From Prunella strophiata (lineage: Eukaryota > Chordata > Aves > Passeriformes > Prunellidae), in NCBI GenBank assembly GCA_036583965.1, contig JAZBQD010000034.1:13084040-13148039 (forward strand): DNA of 64,000 nucleotides, read 5' to 3'. The position numbers were made by a program, and so were the translations under genes. Shown one piece after another: positions 1-11,914 of the stretch (positions are counted from its first letter, which is position 1; the number at the start of each line of letters is the position of its first letter). The notes under the pieces are model-generated. The model did no database searches. It saw nothing but the letters and a program-made list of their open reading frames with translations, and had not been told where the DNA came from.

Positions 1-2977
1 GTCATCCTTGGAAAGGAGGTTGCTTGCTTTTTGATGGTGAATCTTGCTATAAGTACTTATTTGGCATGCCAGTGAATAATAAAAGCTATCATGACTTGAC
101 ATGTGAAATGTGAAGTCTCAATTACTTTTATGTTGTTTTTCCTTATGTAGATAGGGAGTGAAAAATATATTTTAATTAAAAAGTGAAATATGATATCCAG
201 ATCTCAGCATGCCTCGTGAAGAACAATCTGAATTTTGGAGTGCTTCCTAAGTCTTGGAGGAGAGCTTATGCTGCACTTCATAGGCACGGGCAGCAGCTGT
301 GGCTGATAATACTGACTGATTTATTTGGCCATTATCTGACAGTTTCTTTACTTGCTTTAAGGGAAAAAGAGGCTGCAGAGACATCCTGCATATTCAGATA
401 ACTGTTATTGTAACCTTCCTTTGTGTATTTTACATTTTGATTCCTTTTCCCTTGCAGACCTATTTTTTTAATGCTCATGAGAGTGTGTTTTGTACCTTCC
501 TGCATCACCTCCTGCCCAAGCCCTTTTGAATCCCTTGACCAGCCTTGAATTTGATCACAAGCTGAAGGCTCAGAGATATTAAATCTCTGAAAGTGCTGCA
601 TCAATAAGCAGTGAAGGAAAATTTGGCTCAGGTAAAACCAGGGTGAATTTGGTTATTATGAATTTTTGCTGATGTGTAGGTTATTAGCAGGTATCTAAGA
701 GGGGCAGGCTGCAGCAAATGCAGCAAAGCAAAACAAAACCAAAAGGCACTGAAAATACAAGGGCATTTCTGAACACGTTGTGTTGGGAGAGTGGTTGCCC
801 CTGTATTAAGGAGTTGAGCCTCTATCCCCCATGCCAATAGAACCTGGCATTAGATTATTTTGCTGACCAGAAATACAAGCAAATCTGTTGCTCAAATGAA
901 TGCCTAAGTTAAAATAAAAAAAGGACAAATCTTGGCACATAGGGAATAAACATCTCCCAATGCATTTTGAAGAGCTGTGTCTGAAAATGGAGTGTGTTTT
1001 CCTTGCTTGTGTTTCTTTGTGGTCATTAAAAGCATCTCACTCTTAATAAACAGTAACACATTTCTTGAAGCACTCTATTTCAGATAAAGACCTTGGCTCC
1101 TACTCTGTTAGGGTAAGTGGACTCAAGCTAAAGATTTTTATGGAGCTCCCTGTAATTTCCAGATGTAGTGCATGACTTCAGCAATAGAACAGGGCCTTTT
1201 AAAAATATATATAATTCTATTTACCCAACACTTTTGCAAAGCTAAGGCTGTTTAAAGTAAACCATCTTTAACATCCAGCCCATAATGATGTGCTTTCCTT
1301 TGAAAGCTCCAGCTGCTTGGGGCTGAGATCACCCCATACTGACAGATACTTCAGCTGGTGCTTCCTCAAAGCAGCCTCACTAAGTGAGCCTAAATTTAGT
1401 CCATGTCTTGTTGAATAACATTAGAATTGTAAGATCCTATGCCATGAGATTGGCACTCACTGTGCTTGGTTGTGTGTGGTTTAAGCAGTGCTCTGTGTAT
1501 TTAAAATCAACAGCTTGAAAAGGACCCAAAATCAGGCATGGCAAAAATACAGATGGTTAATTTGCAGTATTTTAATAGAATAATTAAAAAAGAAATGTCT
1601 AAACCAGAAAATGAAATATTTAAAAATGTGACTTCTGTTAAATTAGAAAGTTCTGCAGATTTTTCTGTGCTTTGCTGCAGAAATGGCCCAGAGGAAGTTC
1701 ATGGCATAAGGACACAAAATCTCAGTGACTTTAGCACTGCAGTAGGTGAAGCTCAGGAGCAAGAAGAGGGAATGGGACCCCCTTCCCAGCTCTCTGCATC
1801 CCTCAGCAGAAGGTTGTGCTGGGATATCAGCTCCCTTCCCACAGCAGTGCCAACATTTGCCCTCTCCCTGCCAGTGCCACACTGGGGGAAGGTGTGCTGC
1901 ATTGTGATTGCAGACTTCTGCTCCCATCCCCTGCTGAGGGATCTTATCCCCATCTCCAGGGATGTGTGAATGGCCAAGACTCACAGAAATCTGGTGTAGA
2001 ACATGCTTTTAATTGGGTTAAGGGCTCCATGAGTGAATAAACAGGGTCTTCCTACCTTAGCCCTCTTGGCACTCAAAGTCAGGAGAGAGTTCATAATAAT
2101 TGTTTATTTAATGTTTAATTTATGTTACCAATCATATTTACTTGCAAGGAACTGATTATCTTTAAGCCCTGGGAAGCCAATGAGTATTTTACTACCAATA
2201 CCATTAAGGTCAGCATTTTATTTCTTGCCATCTAAATCTCCATGTTTGAGTAGGAGAGCTCATTACTTTAAATATGAGACCAATGGGTGACCCTTTCCAA
2301 TCACACCATCTATTATTATATTTAATACTGGGGTAGCTGCAATGCCTAGAAGGACTCTTCAAATAAACAGTCACTAGGTATGACAGTGACAATGGAATGG
2401 GCACTGTGAAATTATCTAATTACTGACACTTTGAGTCTGTATCAACAATTTGTTTTGAATTAGAATATAATTAAATTATTTTGCTCCAAGTACATCCCCA
2501 AGAGCAATAAACTTTCAGACTTTCACAACAAAGAGGGAACAAAATCTACCATGTAAGGATGATTTTGAACATTTGGAGGATAATATTCTGGCAGAAAATG
2601 TTTGTCATGGCTACCATTCTTGGGCCTGTTTTCTGGGCTCTATTAAAACTCTGGGCTCTGTTGATGGTTATGGAAATGAAAAGGAGGTTCCCAAAGGAAA
2701 GGGAGGAAGATGAGAATAGTAAACAGATGCTACAGCACCCCAGAATGCTTTACTGTTGGTTATGGAAGGTATCCAGAGTCTGATTTGAACAGTAATTGCT
2801 TTGTTTGGTCACAGCTTTGAAAAGTAATGTAGCAACATGAACAGATGCATCTAATCTGTTATTTGGAATAAGAATGATTATAGATGCTTTTCAGGGTGGA
2901 AGGGCATCACTGCAATTTGTTGATACAGATTGTGAAACAGAAATACAAGTTGGACTGCGAAGTAATAGTCAGAGTTA
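1..2977. other. Gene-free unique sequence
   Basis: No gene or clear repeat is recognised here. The longest open frame is 143 codons at 1538-1969 on the plus strand; it has no recognisable domain and is overlapped by two antisense frames. A pyrimidine-rich tract ending in a good acceptor-like CAG lies near 440-457, but the frame that follows closes after about 23 codons and resembles no family, so it is not called an exon. Several AT-rich stretches occur (around 1200-1225 and 2095-2200). Most likely intergenic or intronic. Confidence 0.7.
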
Positions 2978-3041
2978 ACTGGTGTCCTGGTCTTGGCTGG
3001 GATTGAAGTAATTTTCCCCCAGCTGAAACCAGGACAACTGG
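2978..3041. mobile_element. 54-bp foldback LTR-like mini-element with 5-bp target duplication
   Basis: The element runs from 2983 to 3036. It starts TGTCCTGG and ends CCAGGACA, so it has the TG...CA ends of retroviral LTRs. The outer 19 bases on each side form an inverted repeat with 16 of 19 matches, and all three mismatches are transitions. The 16-base centre is unpaired. The same five bases, ACTGG, flank it at 2978-2982 and 3037-3041, as expected of a target-site duplication. The left arm and centre resemble, from memory, the first bases of avian ERVL-type LTRs. It could be a solo LTR that lost its interior or a very small foldback transposon. The structure is seen directly; the family is inferred. 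Confidence 0.65.
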
Positions 3042-6000
3042 ACACTTGGAAAGATGTTTGATCCCACCCTGTTAGATTTGCACAAAGCTGAGTGTGAGTG
3101 CTGCAGGGCCAGGCTGCATTTGTCAGAGGAGGAAGCCCTGCTAGGATCATGCCTGTGCTGCTGGTGATGGAGAGCAGGGGGGAAGCAGGACCCAAAGGAG
3201 GGATGGGGCTGGGAACCATCCCCTGTGCTTTGGGTGCTGCTGCTCTGCTCATGGGACACCCAGACACAAGGTGCTGTGACACTTTCTGTCTCCTGGTGAG
3301 CTTGGAATGAGCTTTGCTAGGAGTCCCCAGTGGGGAGATCGACTCCAGAGGTATTTTTCAAGGGAGGTCTTTCCAGTCCCTAGTACATGTAACCCTGTCA
3401 AGAGTAAGAGTAAAATTCAGAAAAGATGTCAAAGGAAAGAAAAAAATCTGTTCCACGTTACACTGCTTGTATCTTGCTACAGCTCCTCCCTGCTTGTCTT
3501 TAACATGAAATCTAGGTTGCATGCATTTAAAAAAAAATGTTGCTTTTCATCTACTAGCAAAAAAACCTTGGGAGTAGCATTCTCTTCTCATCATTTTTTT
3601 GGAATTAATTAAAAGACATATAACCCAGCAGCATAAAACAGCCAAGAATGTCATCTCTCAAGTATCACAGCCTTTAATAAAAGTCAGTGGCACCGTTTGT
3701 GACCATCTGATGTTTATGGCTGCTGCCTCTGAAGTTCATTGTGTTTCAGCAGCCACCTTGGCTCCTCTCCATTCTTGCTTTAACCTCAATGACTTTGGCA
3801 CAGTTGTTCCAGTGCTGAGCTTCGCCCATTTTGTCTCCCACAGAATATGAGGTCTGCTGCTTGCTTATCAAATATGAAACTGTGTACAACTGGGCAACCT
3901 CATGCTAATGGAATCAATACAGCAAAAGAGATCTCACAACCTCGCTGCACTTTTTACAATTTACTTTGTTCGTCACCCATTAATTCTTATATTGATTTTG
4001 CTATAAAACACAAACTGCATTCCTATCACAGCCCGAGAAAAAAGCACATTGATTATATTGGAACAAGGTACGTTGTAAAAATGAAATGCCTAAAACATTT
4101 AAATGTAGTAAGCTCTGCTAAAGTCCATAAATCACATTGTTTAATGTTGTGAATGAGTGGTGCTGCCTTAAACAAGGGAAAAATATGGCACCATAAACCA
4201 ATTTTGACACAAAATAACAGTCTGTGTTTCTCTGTACCTGCCATTCTAGAAATGCTATCAATAATGGTTATGGTTGTTTGCAGGTGTGGGGGGAGAACAT
4301 TCTCAATATCCCCTTTAGAAAGTTCCTTCAAAGTCACTTTGTAAAATTGACAACAGCGGTGTTTTACCTGGCTATAAATAAATCTGATTATTACTATGTC
4401 CTGTTTACTTTTATTATTCACTCATCAAAAAACTTTTTGATGGATCATTACTAATGATTGTTTGGGAGCCAAAGTCAAGCCATGTGCTTGACTGTTATTG
4501 GTGGGGAGGGGCTGCAGCTGCTTCCTACCAACCTCAGTGACCACACCATCTGCTGAGGATCCTGGTCATCATTCCACCAGCTTAGAGGGAAGATGGTTCA
4601 AAGGGAATTCAACTTCCTGCATCACTTAGAGTTTAACCCTGAGTGGAGAAAACCAGTGCTGAGGTATAATTCTACATTATTGAGAGTACCACTGCAGGGA
4701 GAATTGAAAAAGGAGAATTTCGTGGTGATTACAAAATAGGTGCTTTTTATGATGGAAGTTATGACTGCAGAAATCTGTTCTAGTTGAGAGTCCCTTAGCA
4801 TTTCAAGCCTTAGTCATGATCCAGGACTTCACTAAGCCCAGTACAAGGTCAGGAAAGCTGTCTTGGAGAGCCTGCAGTCAGCAACAAGACAAGTGACAGC
4901 AGGCAGCCAGGGATGGGTTTGAGTCCAGCAGGAAACAAAGAAAGGATGGGGGTAAGAAGGATTGGGACTGCTGTCAGCAGCTTAAAAACCCACACTGTTT
5001 CCAAGGTTTTCAGGTTCTATGGAAATAGATTGAATAGGGAGGAAAAAAGAGAGGAAAGCAGGAAGAAAGAAAAAAGATGGATGATCAAGATGGATATTGT
5101 GCATTCTTTTAGCATTAATCTGGTCAGAGAGGGGGCCTTGGTTTCCTGCTCAGTGTTGTGTCTGTGCATGGCACCAGTGCATCATCCCTTGTGCCAGGTT
5201 TTCTTGAATGAGCTTGGGAAGGGGGAGAAGAAGAATTAACACAGATCAGAGATCATAAACCAGGGATGGGACTGGTTTTTTCCTAAACCTTGGATGGGTG
5301 CTTCTGTTCTTGTTTCATCTTGTTTGATACCTTTACCTTTTTGATTCATTCTTTCTTGTGTGTTTTTCTCACATGTGAATCAGAGCAGCTGCTGCAGAAT
5401 CTGGGACAGCTCTGCCAAACTTTATCTGTCAGCTAAAGCCTCCCTGCTTCCAGCTACATCACTCTAAATCCCAGCAAAACTCAAGTGTCTGTAGGGAGGC
5501 TGCTCTACACTTTGTCTAGCAAGAGGAGAATTTGTTCAATTCCTTCAGAAAGAAGAAGATAATCTGTTTTAAAGGATGTGAAAATTCATTAAAGCTGCTG
5601 GGACTCTTCCCACACATGGGCTGTCCCATGAGAAGGCTGGTAGAAGTGAAGCTGGGTGACAACCCCTGGGACAGGCTGTAGCACTGGAAAAGCACTGAGG
5701 GAAGCCAGACCATCTGGAAGATGTGCTGGGTACAGATCCTGTTTTGCAGGGAGGGAGTATTATCTGTAGTAAGCTGGCAGATGTGAGACTGACTTTGCTT
5801 GGCAGGAGATTTGCAGCTGCAAAATTCCAGTTAATTCCTGGGTGCTTCCTTATTTGAATTCATTAGCAGCAGTTCTCACTATGTGGCTGTCAATCTTTAT
5901 TCCTTTAAAGATATAATGGGTTTTTCTGGTGGGAGGATTGCTGTTGTCCCTGTTGGGCCCACACTATTTTTTCCAGTTCTTTGTAAAATTGCACCACTGG

Positions 6001-9000
6001 AAGAGCACACTAGTTCTGTTTCTTTCCCATAGTTTAGCAGGACAGCAGGACTTCTTCCCTCCCCAGTTTCACCCTCCTTTTTCCTGCCAGTCATAGGGGC
6101 ATGGGGAGTTAACAGAATAAATTTTATGTTGAAACTCTTGTGAAATAGTTTCCTATTCCTGCAAGAGCAATCTCTGTGAGGACTGTGCTTATCTAAAAGG
6201 TCACCTCCAAGGTTTTTCTAAGTTAATGATGAAAGTAAATGATCTCAAATTTCTCACCAAGGAAAGTTCTATTTTTCTAGGTGTAAACTCTTATTTTTTT
6301 ATTGCAGGGATCAATCCTGTAAGATCCTCAGAGTTTTAGTAGGGACATTTTGTCCTGATCACAGCTCTTTTGGTCGGTGCCTGCAGAGCTCCCCTGGCCT
6401 GTCTGAGTGGGGGGATGCTGGTTCCTATCAAAACACTTGTAGAAACACAGAAAAGCTGAGAAATTGGAGAGGAAACTACAAAAACAAGAGCCTCATTTAT
6501 TTTTTTATGAGTATTAAGTCCATCTAGCTGTCATGCTTTGCCTGCAGGCAGCATGTCTGGGAGGGCAGGTTGCTGTGACAGATGGACAGGAGCTGCTCAG
6601 AGAAATGGCTTTAGATGGGCAATTTGCTGCAAGTTGGTGGAGCTTTTACAAAAACACAAGTGTAAGGAATTAGAAGGCAATCCTCTTGCAAACACTGTGA
6701 AGCTGAAAGCCTGGACCAAGCTTTTACAAGGCTCTGCTCAAAATCCTGCTGTCACCACTACATGTGGCTGTTTCTTTACTGATAACATCCCTGTGCTGGG
6801 TATGTGGAACAGTAACCAAGGCAGGAAACACAGTTTATAGGGTTCTCTGTGGGTCAACCCCTTCTCAACTGGGAGCTTTGTCTGAGGCCAACAAGCAGAG
6901 TTACAAGAGGCAAGTTCAAACAAGCAGTCCCTGAGCTTTCATTTGCTCTTTTGTGGAGCTTTTTTAATGAGCAGCTCCTGCTGCCCCTCTTCCCTTCTAA
7001 CTCCTCTGCAGCACCTGTAGGAGGTTAATGATGGAGCCAGGCAGAGCTGGGGCTCAGCTCACACATTAGGAGTCACTAAGTGCTTTCTCCTGTTAAAACT
7101 AAGGTGTGTTTACAATCCTGCCTTTAATTTATCTAACGAGGATAATTATCCACTGTCAGAACAATATGACCCACTGGTGCTAAGGCATCACTTCTGGAGA
7201 TGGGGAAGACATTTTCCTGCTGGTGGTTGAACTGTCCCTGCAGAGCAGCACGGTGGGAACTGGCCTGGGGAAGCAAAAAGCAAAGCTCAAAGCCTGCAGA
7301 GCAATGGTCCAGATCTGAGTAAGTTGAAAGGATTTCTCCTCTTCTAAGCTGAGTGTGTGTCTCCCAAAGTGAAAATTGAAGTTGCTGTGGTGCAATGCCA
7401 GGAGTGAAGGAGAAGGTATGTGGAGGGGGAAGCTGGACCTACCTGCTTTGTTGGTTTTTCTGGTGTAGGATATTTTTGGTTTTTTGCTTGGTTTACTGTT
7501 TTCCAAATTTTTGTATGTCAGTGTCATGGTATTAGTTAAGCAGTTGCTTGCACTTAACAGATGATGGAGAATATGTAGCCCAACTTCTGATGTGCTTTAG
7601 ACACAGCTAATTTTTGCTGATTACCCAGTAGGTCTTGGTTTTGCTTGGGGCAGTTTCTCTTTTCAGCAAGTTGTTGCTAATTGTAAATGCTGTTCTGTGA
7701 TGGCTCAGTCTCCACTTCTAAGAAGGTGCTGTGCCCTCAACTTGAAGTGCTTCTCTGTAGCTGCTTGAATTGGTACTTTCTTCCTCAAACATAGGTAATT
7801 GCTATTCCTGCAGAATTCTTTCCTGGATGACTATCAGTTGACTTGTATTAATATTTACAATCACTTTTTCGATAGTAGTTTTTTTGCTACAACAGGAAAT
7901 GAAATGCAAATTAACAACTGTAAAGATTAAAACATAATGAAATAGGACATGAACTCCAGAGAACTAATGAGTAAAGTGGCTTGAAGGCACAAAAAGATGT
8001 TCTTCAAAAATAAACATAAAGGTGAATAATAAGATAAATAATGTTGAGGCATTAAACCAACAAACAGAAAATACCAAGTATGGGATAAATTGTTTCATGT
8101 CAAAGTTATAATTGCATTCTTTTTTCTTAATAAAAAGATGAAGTTTCTTCCTAAAATTAACCAGCTGTATAATCACTATATGGTAGATTTTTTCCTACCT
8201 TACAAATCAGCACATCAGTATGTCTCTCTGTTTGTGCAACTTATCTGGCTATTTAACAAATAGCATTGGTTTAGTGAACTGAAACTGCTGTGGTTTTTTG
8301 TTTTGTTTTGTTTCAATATTATTTGCCTCTGGTACTTTCTGTTTTCTAAAGCAGAAATCTGTATCTGAAGCTGCTGGGTGCTTTATGAGGTGTTTAAAGC
8401 TTGTCCAAGCTGACAGGTGTTAGTCCCTGTTTCAGCAGAGCTTCCAATCCTCAATATTTATTTTCCTTCATGAGACTCAGTTTGGTGGATGGCTTTAAGA
8501 GAGTACATAATTCCTTTTTTTTTTAAACCAAGGGCTAGAGGCAAAAATCTGTGCAAAGCTTTTGATGTCTGCTTTTTGGGAAAAACCCCTCTTTGATTAG
8601 ATAGCTGTGTTGGTGCATCTGAACCCAGAGCTGATGCTGAGTTAATTTCTGTTGCTTCAGTGTTGGCTGTGTTTGTTTTTGGTTTAAGTAGTCTTGGATC
8701 TTGTGAAATCACAAGGTATATCTGATTCAGTGTATCTTTAATATTCTTTCACATCCTGCTTAGTATGTTATGGCTTTAGCACACTGCAAACTTCTACATG
8801 TACACCTCAAGTCTTTAGGATGAGCCCATGTGATTCCTTATAAAATTAAGGAAGAGGTTCTCAAGGTGTTGATCACAAAAGGGCTAATCCTTTAGTTTAT
8901 TATTGTTGTCAGGGCTGGGGTTCTCCCTCCTGCTCCTGCTTAAGCTATGTACAGAGGAGATGGAGAGGAGCCTTCAGGAGCTGTAATCCCTGATTTGATA

Positions 9001-9119
9001 AGGTTAGGACAGCCCTTGTTACCAGGAGGATGCAAACCTGTTTGTAATCCCAGGCCAGCTGGGTTACACAGCTGTAGCCTGAGATGTTCCTTGTCTTGGC
9101 CATCTTCCATCACTGCTGG
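3042..9119. other. Gene-free unique sequence
   Basis: No gene, RNA gene or clear interspersed repeat is recognised. Open frames are at most 122 codons and look like chance. The stretch contains a purine-rich tract (5034-5078), a T/G-rich stretch near 8290-8313 and scattered T or A runs of 7 to 10. CpG is rare throughout. Confidence 0.65.
5034..5078. repeat. Polypurine tract
   Basis: Almost all bases are A or G on the plus strand, with only one or two interruptions in about 45 bases. It is low-complexity sequence with some mirror symmetry. Such tracts can form triplex DNA in principle, but nothing here shows that it does. Confidence 0.55.
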
Positions 9120-9285
9120 GGTTTTTGTTCATTGTGGGGTGTATTTTTTTTTTTTTTTGTTTTTTTTTGTTTTGTGTGTGTAAGTGTACTTCTGTTTTTT
9201 GGGTTTTTTTGGTGATCCTCTCCCTCATTCCACTGGGGAGGGGAAGAGTGAGGGAGTGGCTGTTCAGCTGCCTGCTATCTAGCAG
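9120..9285 (+). mobile_element. T/G-rich stretch with probable LTR 3' relic
   Basis: From 9144 there is a run of 15 T, then further T and G runs and a short GT repeat to about 9212. It is followed by a block (about 9213-9281) with CATTCCACTGGGGAGGGG and a GAGTGAGGGAGTGGCTG segment. That order, a T-rich stretch followed by a G-rich block, recalls the 3' part of avian ERVL-type LTRs as I remember them. No CA end or target duplication can be set. It could simply be low-complexity sequence beside unique DNA. Confidence 0.35.
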
Positions 9286-10262
9286 GTTTGGGTGGCCTCA
9301 AGGATGCAGCTTGATTAGTGAGTTAGCGCTTTCCAACATGGTAGCACCTCAGGATGTCTGAGCAATTAGACTAAAAATAAAATTAATATCTTGTCTGCTA
9401 TTTCCTGTAGAAGCTGCTCTGTCCTAGTAGATATATCCAGAGAAAAAAAAATCCTATATACATTGATAAACATTCTCCTCCACCTTTCCATAACCTTGGT
9501 GGCAAGTTCCACACATATTTTATCTGCTGAACACAGACTTGGCTTCAGCAAGTGTGTATTTTAGCTCTCCATAAATAAAACTAATGGGTATAATTTTCAT
9601 TTTTGCCAGGGACCACTTGTATGTAGTTGGGGATAGATCCTCAGCTGGTGCTCATTCTCACAGCACCACTTGGATGCCTGACACCTACCCATGGGTTATT
9701 CCCTGGTGTTTCATGGCCCTATTGAGTAAATGCAAATTTACACCCAATTATTGCATAGGGCCTGAGCTGGAATGAGAAACAGCCCTAATTAAGTTTTCTA
9801 ACTGAAATCATTATTAAGGTCTTGCTCATTTTCTCAATAAAAATATTCCAGCTGAAAGGATTATATTTACAAGTGCTATTTATAATTAAGCATTTCACTT
9901 GTTTCACCTGCAAACAGAATGTAAATAGTGTTTTACTCTGCTAAAAGGTGAGGAAAAGAGAAAGTGTCTCTGAGTAATTTATACTACATTTTGTGGTTAG
10001 CAAAAACACAGGCTTATGCAAACAGGGACTTGTTGAGGTCTGTGGATCTTCCTTGTGAAGGCACTTCATTTCAGCTGGGCTCCATTGGGCAGATGAGTAG
10101 GGGAAAGGATCAGCTGGCTCATCCCCTGCAGAGCAGCTGCTGGGCTCTGTGAGCAGGGCTGGTGGTGAATGTGTGCCCCTCTTCTCCTGGCTGGAGCCAG
10201 CCTGGGCTCACAGCAGGTGCTGGTAGTGGGAAAGGTTTTCACTGCAGTCTGCCTGGAGATCT
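9286..10262. other. Gene-free unique sequence
   Basis: AT-rich unique sequence with no gene or repeat recognised. There are short A runs near 9443 and several AT-rich segments between 9780 and 9900. Open frames are about 60 codons at most. Confidence 0.6.
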
Positions 10263-10304
10263 GACTTTGAGATGAAGTTCTTTTCCAACCTCAATGATTC
10301 CCTG
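10263..10304 (+). repeat. Short CR1 LINE 3'-tail relic
   Basis: The segment GACTTTGAGATG...TTCTTTTCCAACC followed by TCAATGATTC has the order of the CR1 3' end (GACT-GATG, GGTCTTTTCCAACC, then an ATGATTCT-like end). Only about 42 bases remain. It is too short to name a subfamily, and an independent origin cannot be excluded. Confidence 0.45.
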
Positions 10305-10984
10305 CAGGCTGCAGTGCTTTGGGTGCCTTGAGCTGCTGGAAGATGCTGCAGCTGACAGATGGGATGTTTCTGACCCAACCTGGGCTGCACTGAGTATTTT
10401 CTCTTGGAGAAATCCCCTCCAAAAATGTTCCTAAAGAATTGTGAAAATTGAAACAAAGGAAATGTTTTCAGTGCAATGCATGAGCTTGAGCCTTTCCATG
10501 GGCATGTGGTCTGTAAAACTGACACAACAAAGGAGCATGGTTTCATCCAATGATTTAATTTTATACATAAACTATAAAAGCATATTGTATTCAGCTTAAA
10601 TTACCTGCGTTTTAAACTCAATTTTTGCTATACTTGAAGTATTTATCCTTTGGTTATTCCAGGTACTGGAGAACTAAGTCTTCAATTTACATTTGAAAAG
10701 GAAATATTTTCATTACCGTGGTGATTAGGAGCTCCAGCTAAGGGTTAGCCTCTGCTTTTGCTAGATACTGTACAATCATAGCTCAGAAAGATGACACCTG
10801 CCTTAAATGCTTCATAATCCAATAGGAAGAAAAAGAAAATATATGTATCTAATTACAAGGGAAGGGTCTGATGAGCAGAGGCCCAGGAAGGCAATAACCA
10901 AGTGGCAGCTTGCATGGGGCTGTCATTAAACCCTTCCCTGTGGAGAGGGGAACGTGAGTTGTGCTGCCAGTTCTGCCTGAACAG

Positions 10985-11200
10985 ATTTCCAAAATTAAGA
11001 AAATTTAGAATTAAAGGCCATCTGCTGGTAGATTAGGTAAATAAAAATACACCGTAATTGGATTTGGTGCTCATTTCAGCCGTCTGGGTTATAAATGATA
11101 GGGAAAAGGTCACATTCCTTCAGGCCATCTGAAGTGGAGTGAATATATTGTCTCATCTTTTCATGACCCCTAGGTTAAAGCGTAGTATCAATTTCACTGT
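10985..11200. promoter_or_regulatory. Candidate conserved non-coding element (compositional evidence only)
   Basis: This AT-rich block keeps CpGs in ACCGTAATTGG, CAGCCGTCTGG and AAAGCGTAG, although CpG is scarce in the surrounding sequence. It contains two GGCCATCTG segments (E-box-like CATCTG) and homeodomain-like TAATT cores. Such a makeup is typical of conserved enhancers, but conservation cannot be seen from one sequence. Confidence 0.25.
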
Positions 11201-11510
11201 TGTCTTTTTTTAGCTGTGGAAAATCTCACTTGTGATGCTGTGAGCAGCTCAGCATCCTCGGCGCTGCCTGGACCCCTGCCAGAGGGCTGTGTGTTTGTAT
11301 CTCTGCCTATCCTGTTTGGAAACAAGCAGTTTTTTAAATGACAGGACAAATCAGCTGGGCTGGAAGCTTCCAGCTCAAGTGATTACAGTTCTGTAATCTC
11401 CTGTCTCAAATTTGGTGCTGCAGACACCAACCTCCAGGGTTAGGGGAATAATGGGAGCAGAGCTTGCACAGCTGGACCCTGACTGGAGAGGTCGGGGAGC
11501 AGCTCTGCAG

Positions 11511-11569
11511 TGGGGAGAGCAGGAGGGGAGGGGAAGGACAGGAAAGTGGGAGGGAGAACAGTGGGAGGA
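11511..11569 (+). repeat. G-rich purine tract
   Basis: Four-G runs start at 11512, 11525 and 11530, followed by GTGGGAGGGAG. One spacer is longer than the usual quadruplex limit, so a quadruplex is possible but not canonical. It is low-complexity sequence just upstream of a CR1 tail. Confidence 0.5.
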
Positions 11570-11670
11570 CTTCCCAGGCAGGAGGTGCATCAGGCTGAGC
11601 AGCCAGAGGATGTGATGCAAGAAAACCATAGCTGTGATTAGTGGTGTTTTGACTGTCCTTTGATCAGTTG

Positions 11671-11833
11671 TTGTCCAGAGAAGCTGTGTCCCCATCCCTG
11701 GAAGTGATTGTCTAAGGCCAGGCTGGATGGGGCTTGGAGCAACCTGGATGGTGGAAGGTGTCCCTGCCCATGGCAGAGGGATTGGAACTGGATGACCTTA
11801 AAGGACCTTCCAACCCAAACCATTCTGTGATGA
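11671..11833 (+). repeat. CR1 LINE 3' fragment, sense
   Basis: CR1 is the dominant avian non-LTR retrotransposon; copies are usually cut short at the 5' end. This 163-base piece has the 3' end in order: TTGTCCAGAGAAGCTGTG, CCCATCCCTGGAAGTG, GGCCAGGCTGGATGGGGCTTGG, GTGTCCCTGCCCATGGCAGA, TTGGAACTGGATGA, CCTTCCAACCCAAACC and an ATTCTGTGATGATC end. No reverse transcriptase coding remains. It is well preserved compared with other copies in the window. Confidence 0.93.
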
Positions 11834-11865
11834 TCAAGTAGGATTAAATACAAATCCCCTGAATC

Positions 11866-11914
11866 AATGAGCTTTAAGTTCCCCTCCTAACCCAAATTAT
11901 TCTGTGATTCTATA
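11866..11914 (+). repeat. Second CR1 3' tail, sense, about 30 bp downstream of the first
   Basis: ATGAGCTTTAAGTTCCCCTC, then CTAACCCAAATTATTCTGTG and ATTCTAT, reproduce only the last 49 bases of a CR1 3' end, in the same orientation as the copy at 11671-11833. It carries two octamer-like repeats at its end. It may be an independent, extremely truncated insertion or a duplicated tail of the neighbour. Confidence 0.8.

Larger units (their letters stand above)
10305..11670. other. Gene-free sequence with a candidate conserved block and a G-rich tract
   Basis: No gene is recognised. The part from 10985 to 11200 is AT-rich with several intact CpGs and is listed separately as a possible conserved element. 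A G-rich purine tract lies at 11511-11569. The antisense frame of 106 codons at 11375-11695 runs across that tract into the CR1 and is a chance frame. Confidence 0.6.

Noticed and set aside
440..530. Acceptor-like pyrimidine tract and CAG followed by a short open frame
   Set aside because: The frame closes after about 23 codons, there is no donor site or homology, and such tracts are common in T-rich DNA.
1538..1969. 143-codon plus-strand frame
   Set aside because: No domain; two overlapping antisense frames of similar length suggest a stretch poor in stop codons.
11511..11569. G-quadruplex call on the G-rich tract
   Set aside because: Only three G4 runs are closely spaced and the next is about 14 bases away, so it fails the usual canonical pattern; kept only as a low-complexity tract.
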